Below, one piece after another: positions 7,905-16,914 of a stretch of 64,000 nt of DNA. The notes beneath the pieces were generated by a model that made no database searches, was not told where the DNA came from, and saw only the letters and a program-made list of their open reading frames with translations. The stretch's first letter is position 1. Each line of letters begins with the position of its first letter. Both the position numbers and the translations under genes were made by a program. The stretch is from Desulfosarcina sp. (GTDB taxonomy: Bacteria > Desulfobacterota > Desulfobacteria > Desulfobacterales > Desulfosarcinaceae): contig JABZFO010000084.1 in NCBI GenBank assembly GCA_014237405.1, forward strand, positions 1 through 64,000, read 5' to 3'.

Positions 7905-9251
7905 TTACTTCCGAGGCCCTTCTCCGATGGCCTGAAGACCCTTCTTGTGGTCTTCGTCAAACCGCCTCAACCGGTCCTCCAACTCCCCGAAGCGATCTTT
8001 TCCGGTTAAAGAAACGCAGGCCCGGATGCCTTCGGTCCGGCTGCTTCCGGTGGTTTCCAGGGAGATGGCGCTGATGCCGTAGTAGAGCAGTTCCTCCACC
8101 AGCTGGACGCCGGTGAAGCCGGGGTATGCCACGGTGAAGTAAAAGCCGTCGGCCAGAGGCTGGTCTTCGTCCATGTCGTAGACCAGGGAAAAGCCGTTTT
8201 CCGTGAACAGGCGCTTCATCGTTCGGGCTCGCTCGCCATATTCTTTTACCGCCTCCACGAAGTTGTATTTGCCGTCGTTCACTGCCTCCAGCAGTTTGGC
8301 CAGGCCGTACTGGGTGCTATGACACACGCCTGAACTGAGCGAATACATGCCGCTGAAAATGTAAGCGTAGCCAAACTTGTCCGTGCCGAACCAGGGTTTG
8401 AGACCATCCCCTGTTGAATCGAACAGGGTGTCGGAAATGGCCGTCATGCCGATGCGCTGGCCGGCCAGGCTGAAGGATTTGGAGCTGGAGATCAGCAGGA
8501 TGGTGTTGCCCGTATACCGGGCCACCGTGGGGATGAATGGCGGCACTCCCGGCCGGGAGTAGTCCTGACGGAAATCCATGCCGAAGTAGGCCAAATCCTC
8601 AAGGGCGATGACATCGTAGCGGGTGCACAGTTCGCCTATAATGCCCAGCTCTTTTTCCGTGAAGCAGATCCAGGCGGGATTGTTGGGGTTGGAGTACATG
8701 AGTGCGCCGATCCGGCCCGTCGACAGGTAGGATTCCAGCTTGTCCCGCAGCCGGTCCCCCCGAAAATCGTACACGTCGAAGCTTTCGCTGGGCAACCCCA
8801 GTACCTGGGCCTGCTTCTTGTTCACGGGAAATCCCGGGTCGATGAACAGAATGCCGTCCTTTCCCTTGATCCGGCGGCAGGCCATCATCATGGAGAGAAA
8901 GCACCCCTGCATGGAGCCCACGGTAGGCAGGCAATGGGTCGGCAGCACATCGGTGTCCAAAAATTGCTTCACGAAACGGGAAATTTCGTATTTCAGATAG
9001 GCGATGCCGTCAAAAGGCGGGTAGGCGGCGCCCACTCCCTTTTTCAGGGCGCAGATCTCCCCATCCACGGCAATTTCCGGCGGGGCCATACCGGGGATGC
9101 CCATCTCCATACGGATAAACCGCTGGCCGGACTCCCCCTCGATTTCACCCACCAGCCGGTTCAGCTCACGGATGGAGGCCAGTCCCACGCAAACGAGGCC
9201 GCTTTCGCGGATCTTGTCCCGGACTATCTTGCCGGCAATCGGGGTTTTCAT
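7905..9251 (-). CDS. PLP-dependent aminotransferase, class I/II
   Basis: The 448-aa fold-type I aminotransferase shows the YSNPNNPAW substrate-site motif, EDLAYFGMDFR with the PLP-ring aspartate region, and the Schiff-base lysine in SSSKSFSLAGQRIGM (about residue 257). The reaction is amino-group transfer between an amino acid and a 2-oxo acid; the substrate cannot be told from sequence. It is the last gene of a leftward set after ETF-QO and an FAD-dependent dehydrogenase, consistent with amino-acid or amine breakdown, and it faces the peptide transporter convergently. Confidence 0.88.
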   Translation of the reverse strand: MKTPIAGKIVRDKIRESGLVCVGLASIRELNRLVGEIEGESGQRFIRMEMGIPGMAPPEIAVDGEICALKKGVGAAYPPFDGIAYLKYEISRFVKQFLDTDVLPTHCLPTVGSMQGCFLSMMMACRRIKGKDGILFIDPGFPVNKKQAQVLGLPSESFDVYDFRGDRLRDKLESYLSTGRIGALMYSNPNNPAWICFTEKELGIIGELCTRYDVIALEDLAYFGMDFRQDYSRPGVPPFIPTVARYTGNTILLISSSKSFSLAGQRIGMTAISDTLFDSTGDGLKPWFGTDKFGYAYIFSGMYSLSSGVCHSTQYGLAKLLEAVNDGKYNFVEAVKEYGERARTMKRLFTENGFSLVYDMDEDQPLADGFYFTVAYPGFTGVQLVEELLYYGISAISLETTGSSRTEGIRACVSLTGKDRFGELEDRLRRFDEDHKKGLQAIGEGPRK

Positions 9252-9300
9252 GATGATCTGTATCCTCTATGAGGAAACGCTGCCTTTAAAAAAAGGTCCT

Positions 9301-10476
9301 TCAAACCAGGCCGTCCTCCGCCAGCGGTTTGCCCTCGAGTATGCGCTGGGGGTCGAAAATGGATAGGTCCAGGGTCGTTGTCGTGCCGGTGATCAGTTCG
9401 CTCATGTAGCGCCCCACGGCCGGGCCCTGCTGGAGGCCGTGGCCGGAGAAGCCGTTGGCCAGATAAAAGCCTTTGAGTTCAGGCCACTCGCCGAGGATGG
9501 CATTGCCGTCCAGGGTGTTGACCGCATACAGGCCCGCCCAGCCCCGAACCAGCTTCAATCGTTCGAAGGCCGGCACGAACTCGGCCAGCTCCAGCCAAAG
9601 CACGTCCATGAACCGGTTCTGGTCCCAGGTGAAATTGAAGCCCACCGGGTCTTCGTCCATGGATTTCCCCAACAGCACCATGCCCCCGGTTTCCGTCCTG
9701 AAGTAAAACCCCGAGGGCAGGATGGTCAGGGGCAGCGGGCCGTCGGGCTTGACGGCCGGGTCCACGCAAAAGCACTGACGTTTGACCGGGTTCACGGGCA
9801 GATCAACCCCGGCGGTTCCGGCCAGTTCGGTGCACCAGGCACCGGCGCAGTTGACCACTACGGCAGATGTATAGGTGGTGTCGGAGGCGGTCTTGACACC
9901 GGTGATCTGTCTGTTGTCGATGATCAGTTCGGTCACCTCGTCCTCGATGTAAACGGCCCCCTGGGATCGGGCGTTGGCCTTGTAGCCCATGAGCACGGCG
10001 TAGGCGTCGAAATGGCCATCCTGGGCGCCGAATGTGCCGCCGGTCAGCCCTTCCGGTGCATACAGAGGATAGTGGGCCTTGATCTCGTCCGGCGTCCACC
10101 ACTGAACCTGGCATCCCAGCTCCTGCTGCATCACCATGGCCGCTTTGGCATCGGCCGCGGCAGCTTCTTCATAGAGGAAAAGGTTGCCTTCCCGGTGATA
10201 GACGATGTTGGGACGGTTACCGTTGACCGTCATGTCGTCTTCGAAGCGTTCCAGCACGTCGAAGGCGTACTGCGAGGCCTGGACGTTCTGCTTCAGGCTG
10301 AACTGGATCCTGGCGTTGACCATGGACAGGGTGGTGGAGGACCGGGTGTAGACCAGATCCCGCTCGATAACGGCCACTTTCAGTCCTGGATCCTTCTTGG
10401 TCAGGTAAAAGGCGGTGGTGGATCCCATGATCCCGCCGCCCACGATGATGACGTCATAACGCTTATCGCTATCCAT
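9301..10476 (-). CDS. FAD-dependent oxidoreductase (DAO family; amine/amino-acid dehydrogenase)
   Basis: The 391-aa protein starts at the ATG at 10476 (MDSDKRYDVIIVGGGIMGST), preceded by AAGGAG at about 11 nt. Longer in-frame starts would run into the upstream gene. The Rossmann FAD motif GGGIMGSTTAFYL is followed by the RSSTTLSMVN region of DAO-family enzymes, and GWAGLYAVNTLDGNAILG and NGFSGHGLQQGPAVGR near the C-terminus form the second FAD-contact block. Related enzymes oxidise sarcosine, dimethylglycine, glycine or proline-like amines. The adjacent ETF-QO suggests its electrons go through ETF to the quinone pool rather than to oxygen; that is an inference. Confidence 0.85.
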   Translation of the reverse strand: MDSDKRYDVIIVGGGIMGSTTAFYLTKKDPGLKVAVIERDLVYTRSSTTLSMVNARIQFSLKQNVQASQYAFDVLERFEDDMTVNGNRPNIVYHREGNLFLYEEAAAADAKAAMVMQQELGCQVQWWTPDEIKAHYPLYAPEGLTGGTFGAQDGHFDAYAVLMGYKANARSQGAVYIEDEVTELIIDNRQITGVKTASDTTYTSAVVVNCAGAWCTELAGTAGVDLPVNPVKRQCFCVDPAVKPDGPLPLTILPSGFYFRTETGGMVLLGKSMDEDPVGFNFTWDQNRFMDVLWLELAEFVPAFERLKLVRGWAGLYAVNTLDGNAILGEWPELKGFYLANGFSGHGLQQGPAVGRYMSELITGTTTTLDLSIFDPQRILEGKPLAEDGLV

Positions 10477-10514
10477 GGCCCGGTGTTCTCCTTGTGGGGT
10501 GTGGCCCGAACCGG

Positions 10515-12194
10515 TCAGGCCTTTTTGTAGTTGGGTCCTTCCCCGCCCTCCGGACAGGTCCAGGTGACGTTGTGGAAGGGGTCCTTGATGTCGCAGGTCT
10601 TGCAATGCAGGCAGTTGGTAAAATTCAGTTTGATTCCCTTAATGCCGCTGCCGTCTTTAAGTTTGTCCATTTCATAGACATCGCCCGGGCAAAATCGCGT
10701 GCAGGGACAGCCATAGGTGGAGTAACATTTTTCCACGCACACTCGCTGGTCGTGAATGTAAACGTGGCTGGGCTGGTCCTCCCGGTGCAGGGTACCGGAC
10801 AGATAGACGCCGGTAAGTTTGTCCACCATGACCGGATCGTCCTTAGCCGGTTTCTCTTTCTCTTCGGGAGGCCCTGCTGGTTCTGCTTCGCCTTGCAGGG
10901 GTGTGAGCGTGGTGGCGTCGTCCACCGAAGGCAGACGGTCCACCAGGCCTTTGCCCTTTGAAATGTACTGGGCGGCCAGGTGAATCCACTTGACCGGCCC
11001 TTTCTTGGCCAGGGCCTGGGCGAAGTTGCGGCCCTCCCGAAGTTCCTCCCCGGCCCAGCTTGCTTCTATCCGCTCGCTGTAACTCTCCAGGGTGTGACGT
11101 TTGGTGTTGCCGGCCATGAGGGCATCCATGATGGTCTCGGCGGCCAGCATGCCCGACTTCATGGCCAGGTGGATGCCCTTGATGGCCGGCGTGCTGTGCA
11201 TGGCGGCGCCGTTTCCTGTGAACAGGGCGCCGTCCACGGCCAGGTGCGGCATGGTGAACCAGCCGCCGGTGGACACAGCGCGAGCCCCCTGCTCCACCAC
11301 TTTGCCGCCCCGGATAATTTTCTGGATCATTGGGTGGCGCTTGAACCGCATAAACGTGTCGTAAAGGTCCAGAGACGGGTTCTCGTAGCCCAAAGCGACC
11401 AGAAAGCCCAGGGCGATACGGTTTTCCGCCATTTCATAAACAAACCCGCCACCGGGGGTGTTCAAGTCCAGGGGGAAACCCATGGTGTGGATGTCATTGA
11501 AGGGGCTGCCGACGAAAAAGTGGTTTTCGGGGAGTTGGATCACTTCTTTGATGCCAGTTTCGAACACCTCGGGCAGCCGGTCCGAACGGATGGGCAGCTT
11601 GCCGGCCAGTTCTTTCATGAGGCTGCCCCGGGCGCCTTCGCCCACCACGGTGACCTTGGCCAGCAGGTCGATGCCCGGCTCGAAATTGGGCTTGGGCCTG
11701 CCTTTTTTGTCCAGCCCTTTGTCGCCGGTGCGAACACCCGTCACCGTAATGCCGTCATCGGCCAGAAGGATCTCTTTACCGTCAAACCCGGGAAAAATAT
11801 TGATGCTCAGAGCCTCGGCCTTGTCCCCCAGCCACCGGCACACCTGGGAGAGACTGACGATGGGAAAGCCGGTGTTGTGCATCTGCCGCGGGACCAGGGG
11901 CATTTTGAAGCTGCGGTTTTTTGTCAGAAAGAAGAAACCATCGGTGCGTACGGTCTGCTCCACAGGAAAGCCCTGTTCCAGGTAGTCGGGGTACAGTTCG
12001 GCGATGGCCACGGGGTTCATTACCGCCCCGCTGATGGCATGGGAGCCGATACCGGCCCCCTTATCGATGAGCGCCACTTCCAGTTCCCGGCCCTTTTCCG
12101 CAGCCAACTGCATCAGCCGGATGGCCCCGGCCAGATTGGCGGGCCCACCGCCCACAAAGAGAACGTCAAATTCGATGGATTCGTGTTTGGTCAT
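10515..12194 (-). CDS. Electron transfer flavoprotein:quinone oxidoreductase (ETF-QO)
   Basis: The 559-aa membrane-associated flavoprotein passes electrons from reduced ETF to quinone. The N-terminal FAD motif is FVGGGPANLAGAIRL (about residues 13-27), with the family hallmark GAGIGSHAISGAVMNP after it, GVGEGARG-type and GNGAAMHSTPAIKGIHLAM segments later, and a C-terminal ferredoxin-like part with CYSTYGCPCTRFCP and CLHCKTCDIKDP. The first cysteine group is richer than in the mitochondrial enzyme, so a modified or extra Fe-S site is possible. A low-complexity E/P/K linker lies at about residues 440-460. It heads the leftward operon with the dehydrogenase (38-nt gap). Confidence 0.92.
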   Translation of the reverse strand: MTKHESIEFDVLFVGGGPANLAGAIRLMQLAAEKGRELEVALIDKGAGIGSHAISGAVMNPVAIAELYPDYLEQGFPVEQTVRTDGFFFLTKNRSFKMPLVPRQMHNTGFPIVSLSQVCRWLGDKAEALSINIFPGFDGKEILLADDGITVTGVRTGDKGLDKKGRPKPNFEPGIDLLAKVTVVGEGARGSLMKELAGKLPIRSDRLPEVFETGIKEVIQLPENHFFVGSPFNDIHTMGFPLDLNTPGGGFVYEMAENRIALGFLVALGYENPSLDLYDTFMRFKRHPMIQKIIRGGKVVEQGARAVSTGGWFTMPHLAVDGALFTGNGAAMHSTPAIKGIHLAMKSGMLAAETIMDALMAGNTKRHTLESYSERIEASWAGEELREGRNFAQALAKKGPVKWIHLAAQYISKGKGLVDRLPSVDDATTLTPLQGEAEPAGPPEEKEKPAKDDPVMVDKLTGVYLSGTLHREDQPSHVYIHDQRVCVEKCYSTYGCPCTRFCPGDVYEMDKLKDGSGIKGIKLNFTNCLHCKTCDIKDPFHNVTWTCPEGGEGPNYKKA

Positions 12195-12611
12195 TGGATT
12201 TCCCCTTTTTCAGGAATCAGGTTTTCTGAACGCGCTTGAAAAATACCATAAATGAACTGAATGGTGTTTAGACAGATTCAGATAGCCCGATTCTCCATTA
12301 AAAACAAGGGGCCGGCACAGGAAATGGCGGCAGCCAGAATACCCGATGCCGATTTTCTACCCGGGGATAGTCACATGGCACCGATATAGTACACCTAAAG
12401 CTTTATCACTTGTATACCAATGGTTGAAAAAGCTGTCAAGCGCTATTATTCAACCCTATCCGTGGCCACATAGGACTTGTTTAATGACATGATCCGTGGT
12501 ATTTGCCATTTTTGACCCTTTACCCAAATCCTTAAAATCCGTATACAGTAACCCGGACCAGGCAATGCAATTTGCATTTTGCCGGGATGATCCTGCAAGG
12601 AGGCGTTGAAC
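12195..12611. other. Divergent promoter region with a perfect palindrome
   Basis: This 417-nt gap must hold the leftward ETF-QO promoter and the rightward promoter of the small exported protein. AATGCAA-T-TTGCATT at 12564-12578 is a perfect inverted repeat 33 nt before the rightward start, inside a wider GGCAA...TTGCC symmetry. This looks like an operator, but no cognate regulator is identifiable. The remainder shows no gene. Confidence 0.4.
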
Positions 12612-13016
12612 ATGGCAAACCGTAGCAACAATTCAGCGTGGATACTGGTGGTGATTCTGGCGGTATCTCTTCAGGTGGTGTTCGTTTTTGCAGACTGCAA
12701 ACAGACTGCCACGGGAACGGCCATCGACTTTTCCAAGGCCTATTTTCTTCTGAATGCCGACATGGAAAAGTATATGTGCAGCGAACGGGCCGGCGATGAG
12801 GATGAATCAGCTGCCGCCACCTATCTCCAGGCCATGACCGATGAGATTCATCTGAAGGGGCTGCGTCGAACCTGCATCCATCCGGTCTTCGCCTATGTGG
12901 CCAAGCTGTTTCGCCTGGGCCAGACCCATGAGTTCGAAGAGACTCTGGAACTGGTAAAAAAGGACGGCAAGTGGAAGGTCTGCGGAACCCCCTACGGCCT
13001 GTCCCTGGATGTTTAG
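12612..13016 (+). CDS. Small exported protein of unknown function
   Basis: The 134-aa protein has an N-terminal hydrophobic segment (WILVVILAVSLQVVFVFADC) typical of a signal peptide or anchor. A cysteine follows, but the preceding residues are not a good lipobox. The mature part, with KAYFLLNADMEKYMC and KKDGKWKVCGTPYGL, resembles small NTF2/DUF4878-like exported proteins, which is only a suggestion. I chose ATG 12612 over an upstream TTG because AAGGAGG is 8 nt from the ATG and only 2 nt from the TTG. Confidence 0.6.
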   Translation: MANRSNNSAWILVVILAVSLQVVFVFADCKQTATGTAIDFSKAYFLLNADMEKYMCSERAGDEDESAAATYLQAMTDEIHLKGLRRTCIHPVFAYVAKLFRLGQTHEFEETLELVKKDGKWKVCGTPYGLSLDV

Positions 13017-13153
13017 CCCGCCGGTTTTCAACTGATTCCGCTTTGTTAGTCGTTCCCGTCAGTGCGACGATGATTATCTGCCGCCGGTTTCACCGCCACC
13101 GTGAAACCGGCGCTCCTTTTTAAAAGTCTGCATCCTGGTGATGGTGCCTGCCG

Positions 13154-13912
13154 ATGGACGCTGTTTACATTAAAATTCGAGAGAGCGCCCGCAAAATCGT
13201 TGCTCGATATCCCCGGCCCGATTTTTACGGGGATCACCCGTCAGAAGTCGACCATTCGCAGCGATTCTACCATTCAGATACCTCCATCGTCAGGCTCCGG
13301 AAAGACATGGCCGGGTGCCTGGATAACGATTTCGGCCATGGCATGGGTCATGCGGAAAAGGTGGCCATCGATGCCGGCACCCTGGTCATTATCGAGAGTC
13401 GGCTGGCCGGCCATGCGGAGAATCTGGTTCATCGGAACCTGTTGCTGGCCCAGTGCGCCGGTCTGCTACACGACATCTGCAGGAAAGAGAGGTCACACGC
13501 CGAAAAAGGGGCGGAAACGGCACGGGATATCCTTAAAACCTATCCGCTGGCTCCCGAGGAGATCACCCATGTCTGCTCGGCCATTCGCAACCACGAAGCC
13601 TTCGCCCGTCTGGAGCGGCCGTCGGCCCACCAGGCTCGGATGATATCTGATTGCCTGTACGATGCGGACAAGTTCCGCTGGGGGCCGGACAACTTCACCC
13701 ATACGGTCTGGGATATGGTGGGTTTTTTGAACCCGCCCCTGGATGCCTTTCTGGACCACTATCCCAAAGGCATGGCCCTGTTGAAAAAGATCCGAGGGTC
13801 CTTCCGCTCCCGAACCGGCCGGCGTTACGGTCCCCAGTTTATCGATATGGGCATTGCCATCGGCGAAGAGCTGTATCAGGTGATTCAATCCGAGTTTGTC
13901 AACCCGCGATGA
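13154..13912 (+). CDS. HD-domain metal-dependent phosphohydrolase
   Basis: The 252-aa protein carries an HD domain: first histidine in HGMGHAEKVA (about residues 60-69), then LLHDICRKERSHAEKGAETA (about 112-131) with the HD pair and a following histidine, and later DADKFRWGPDN. HD proteins hydrolyse phosphomonoesters or cyclic nucleotides; the substrate is unknown. The start MDAVYIKIRESARKIVARYP has no strong Shine-Dalgarno. Confidence 0.8.
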   Translation: MDAVYIKIRESARKIVARYPRPDFYGDHPSEVDHSQRFYHSDTSIVRLRKDMAGCLDNDFGHGMGHAEKVAIDAGTLVIIESRLAGHAENLVHRNLLLAQCAGLLHDICRKERSHAEKGAETARDILKTYPLAPEEITHVCSAIRNHEAFARLERPSAHQARMISDCLYDADKFRWGPDNFTHTVWDMVGFLNPPLDAFLDHYPKGMALLKKIRGSFRSRTGRRYGPQFIDMGIAIGEELYQVIQSEFVNPR

Positions 13913-14149
13913 TCTCATCTTTCTCACCCGGCTCAGCCTGATGACCTACACGGCACAACAGGAGGATCTGCTGGTCCATGCCCGGGATCTGGGGAGAAAA
14001 ATAAGCACCGACTTGTGGTTTGTCATAGTGCCGCGTCAAATTTATCGACAGCTTTGATCAAAAGATTATTGCTGGATGTTTAGCCGGTTTTGTGTTAGTC
14101 CAACTAAATTTCTGCCCTCCAGATTGATCGGCGCCATATTAGAGGAATT

Positions 14150-14788
14150 ATGAAAAGAAATAGGACACTTGTCATCGCCACCCGCAACAAGGGCAAGACG
14201 GCCGAAATCCGAAACCTGCTCAACGCCTTTCCTGTTACCATTAAAAATCTGGATGATTTCGGTCCGATCCCGGAAGTGGTTGAAGACGGTGATACCTTTG
14301 ATGAAAACGCCTATAAGAAGGCCAGCTTCACGGCCAGGGTCCTGGGTTATCCGGCCCTTTCCGATGACTCGGGACTGATGGTGGAGGCGCTGAACGGGGC
14401 GCCCGGCGTCCACAGCGCCCGCTATGCCGGCCCCGATGCCACCGATGCCCAACGATGCAGCAAGCTGCTGGCTGAGCTTGAAAACCAATCCAACCGGAGA
14501 GCGGCGTTTGAATGCGTGATCTCCCTGGCGGCCCCAACCGGACCGGCGCTGACTTATGAAGGCCGCTGCGAAGGCACCATCACGCATGCTCCTGCCGGAA
14601 CCAACGGGTTTGGGTACGATCCGGTTTTTTTCTATCCGCCGTTGAACAAAACCTTTGCCCAGTTGACCATGGACGAAAAAAGCCGGGTCAGCCATCGGGG
14701 AAAGGCATTGCAGGAGTTTCGGGAAGAGTTTGACAAAGTGCTCAAGTGGATTGACCGGCACATGCCGGAGCCGGAAATCATCGGCTGA
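14150..14788 (+). CDS. rdgB: XTP/dITP diphosphatase (RdgB/HAM1 family)
   Basis: This 212-aa enzyme hydrolyses non-canonical purine nucleoside triphosphates (XTP, dITP) to monophosphates and keeps the nucleotide pool clean. Diagnostic motifs are VIATRNKGKTAEIRNLL (residues 7-23), FDENAYKKA, SDDSGLMVEALNGAPGVHSA with the catalytic aspartate region (about 71-90), and GTNGFGYDPVFFYP (about 148-161). The length is normal (about 200 aa). GAGGAATT precedes the ATG. The PEP carboxykinase gene starts 22 nt later. Confidence 0.95.
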   Translation: MKRNRTLVIATRNKGKTAEIRNLLNAFPVTIKNLDDFGPIPEVVEDGDTFDENAYKKASFTARVLGYPALSDDSGLMVEALNGAPGVHSARYAGPDATDAQRCSKLLAELENQSNRRAAFECVISLAAPTGPALTYEGRCEGTITHAPAGTNGFGYDPVFFYPPLNKTFAQLTMDEKSRVSHRGKALQEFREEFDKVLKWIDRHMPEPEIIG

Positions 14789-14810
14789 CAAAATTAAAAA
14801 GGTGAATTGC

Positions 14811-16772
14811 ATGCTGATAAAAAATGAGGGGATCGACATTGTCAAAGAGCTGGGGGGAATCCAAACCGTCGAACAGGCCCAGGCCCTGTTCGAAAAGCGG
14901 CTTGACAAGGAGCACCTGTCCCGCATCCGGACGCTGAGCCACCCGGAAATCCTGATTAAAATTGCCAACGCCATCGCCCTGTGCGATCCCGCCCGGGTTT
15001 ACATCAACACCGGGTCCGAAGCAGATCGTCAGTTTGTCCGCCAGCTGGCCCTGAACAAAGGCGAAGAAGCGGTGCTTCCCATGAACGGCCACACCATCCA
15101 CTACGATCTCAAAGAGGAGCAGGGCCGCATCATTGACCGAACCTTTTACATCGCCAATCCCGATGAGAAGATCAGCAGTCTGGCCAACAAGATTCTAAGG
15201 GATGATGCCCTGGTTGAAGTCCGGGAAAAGATGACCGGCATCATGAGCGGCGTCACCATGGTGGTGGGGCTGTATATTCGCGGTCCCGTGGGCGCGGCAG
15301 CCTCCAACCCCGCTCTTGAGATCACCAGCTCCGCATACGTCAGCCACAGTGCCGAGATCCTCTACCGCAACACTTTTGCGGATTTCGAAAAAGAGGTGAA
15401 CCGGCTGGGGCATTTTTACACGAACGTGCACAGCGAAGGCCTCAACCGGCACGAGGATCTGCCCAATGCGCGGGTGTTCATGGACCGGAGCCATCGCACC
15501 ACCTACTCGTTCAACTGCACTTACGCGGGCAACACCCTGCTGCTGAAAAAGGGAAACCATCGCTTTTCCGTAGATAAGGCGGTCTATGAGGGCAATGGCA
15601 AAGAGCTGGCCGAACACATGTTCATCACCGGTATTGACGGCCCCGGCGGCCGGGTGACCTGGGTGGCCGGCGCCGCCCCGTCCGGCTGCGGCAAAACCAC
15701 CACCGCCATGGCCGGCAATCATTTTGTGGGCGACGACCTGGCCCAGATGTGGATCGACGACAACGGCAGCGTGCGCTCCATCAATCCGGAATGCGGCATC
15801 TTCGGCATCGTGGAGGATGCGACCTGGGAGGGGGACCCCATGCTTATGGACCCGCTGAGAAATGCCGGATCCGAGGTGATCTGGTCCAACGTTCTCATCG
15901 ACGATACGGGCGTTCCCCACTGGACCGGCAACGGGGAAACCCAGCCCACCCGGGGGCGCAACTTCCAGGGCCCCTGGAAAAAGGGCTTGAAGGATGCCGG
16001 CGGAAAGGAGATTCCCATCTCCCACCCCAACGCCCGATGCACCATCTCCTCCACCGCCCTGGCCAACTATTCGGACATGGCCGAAGCCCCGGAAGGCGTG
16101 GGAACTCGGGTGATCACCTACAGCGGCCGGGACAGCGACACTATGCCGCCGGTCTGGGCGGCCAAAAACTCCGACCACGGCGTTGTCATCGGTGCCTGCA
16201 TCGTCTCGGCAGCCACGGCCACGGAGGTGGGCGCCTCCGGAGTGAAGCGGGCCCCGTGGGCCAACGCGCCCTTCATTCCCGGCGCGCTGGGCGACTATAT
16301 GAAGGCCCAGTTCGACTTTTTCGGCAATGACGCCATCGCCGACGGCAAGCGGCCGATCATGGCCGGGCTCAACTATTTCCTCACCCACGAGGCCCGGGGC
16401 GGCAGCGGCAAAGAACTGCTGGGTGAAAAAAAGGACGTGAAGGTATGGCTGGGCTGGCTGGAGCGTCGAGCCCATGGGGATGTGGATGCCATTGAAACGC
16501 CCATCGGCTTCATTCCCCGTTACAAGGACTTGGAGGCGCTTTTTGAGACACTGATCGATAAGCTGTATCCCAAAGATCTGTACGACCGGCAGTTCTCCCT
16601 ATATGTAGACAACATGCTGGCCAGAAACGACCTGCAGACCGATGCCTACGGCAAGGAAGAGAACATCCCGCAGCGGCTATTCGCTGTGCTTCAAGAGCAG
16701 CGTGACGGGCTGATTGCCCTGAAGACAAAATTCGGTCCCATCGTGACGCCGGAGCAATTATTGGAAGAATGA
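14811..16772 (+). CDS. pckG: Phosphoenolpyruvate carboxykinase, GTP-type
   Basis: The 653-aa cytoplasmic enzyme interconverts oxaloacetate + GTP and PEP + CO2 + GDP. The frame opens earlier, but the ATG at 14811 with AAGGTG just upstream is preferred. The P-loop / reactive-cysteine segment is GAAPSGCGKTTTAMAG (about residues 285-300); metal and substrate motifs include GDDLAQMW and NPECGIFGIVEDA. The protein is a little longer than the roughly 600-625-aa classical GTP enzymes, and its P-loop (PSGCGKTTT) differs from the usual PSACGKTN; both suggest the divergent subgroup. It likely feeds gluconeogenesis together with ppdK elsewhere in the window. Confidence 0.92.
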   Translation: MLIKNEGIDIVKELGGIQTVEQAQALFEKRLDKEHLSRIRTLSHPEILIKIANAIALCDPARVYINTGSEADRQFVRQLALNKGEEAVLPMNGHTIHYDLKEEQGRIIDRTFYIANPDEKISSLANKILRDDALVEVREKMTGIMSGVTMVVGLYIRGPVGAAASNPALEITSSAYVSHSAEILYRNTFADFEKEVNRLGHFYTNVHSEGLNRHEDLPNARVFMDRSHRTTYSFNCTYAGNTLLLKKGNHRFSVDKAVYEGNGKELAEHMFITGIDGPGGRVTWVAGAAPSGCGKTTTAMAGNHFVGDDLAQMWIDDNGSVRSINPECGIFGIVEDATWEGDPMLMDPLRNAGSEVIWSNVLIDDTGVPHWTGNGETQPTRGRNFQGPWKKGLKDAGGKEIPISHPNARCTISSTALANYSDMAEAPEGVGTRVITYSGRDSDTMPPVWAAKNSDHGVVIGACIVSAATATEVGASGVKRAPWANAPFIPGALGDYMKAQFDFFGNDAIADGKRPIMAGLNYFLTHEARGGSGKELLGEKKDVKVWLGWLERRAHGDVDAIETPIGFIPRYKDLEALFETLIDKLYPKDLYDRQFSLYVDNMLARNDLQTDAYGKEENIPQRLFAVLQEQRDGLIALKTKFGPIVTPEQLLEE

Positions 16773-16865
16773 CAACTGATAAAGTCCACGATTCTTAGGG
16801 TCTGTCCAAAAATAAGTGGTGCAGGATGGCACCGAATTTTGGCTTATCTTCAATGAACCTGCGGG

Positions 16866-16900
16866 GGCGGCAGAAAAAATTTCTGCCGCCCTTTCTTCTT
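16866..16900 (+). terminator. Rho-independent terminator after pckG
   Basis: GGCGGCAGAA and TTCTGCCGCC form a perfect 10-bp stem with loop AAAAT, followed by CTTTCTTCTT. It lies about 95 nt after the pckG stop and just before the transporter start at 16915. Confidence 0.8.
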
Positions 16901-16914
16901 ACAGCCATGACCGT

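Noticed and set aside
9439-10530. 363-codon rightward frame opposite the FAD dehydrogenase
   Set aside because: Antisense shadow; the leftward protein has full FAD motifs and this frame has none.
13941-14057. 38-aa frame (MTYTAQQEDLLVHARDLGRK and onward) between the HD gene and rdgB
   Set aside because: It has no good Shine-Dalgarno and no recognised family; could be a decayed gene, but the evidence is too thin to list as a gene.
15195-16475. 426-codon leftward frame opposite pckG
   Set aside because: Shadow of the PEP carboxykinase; no domain and no start signals.
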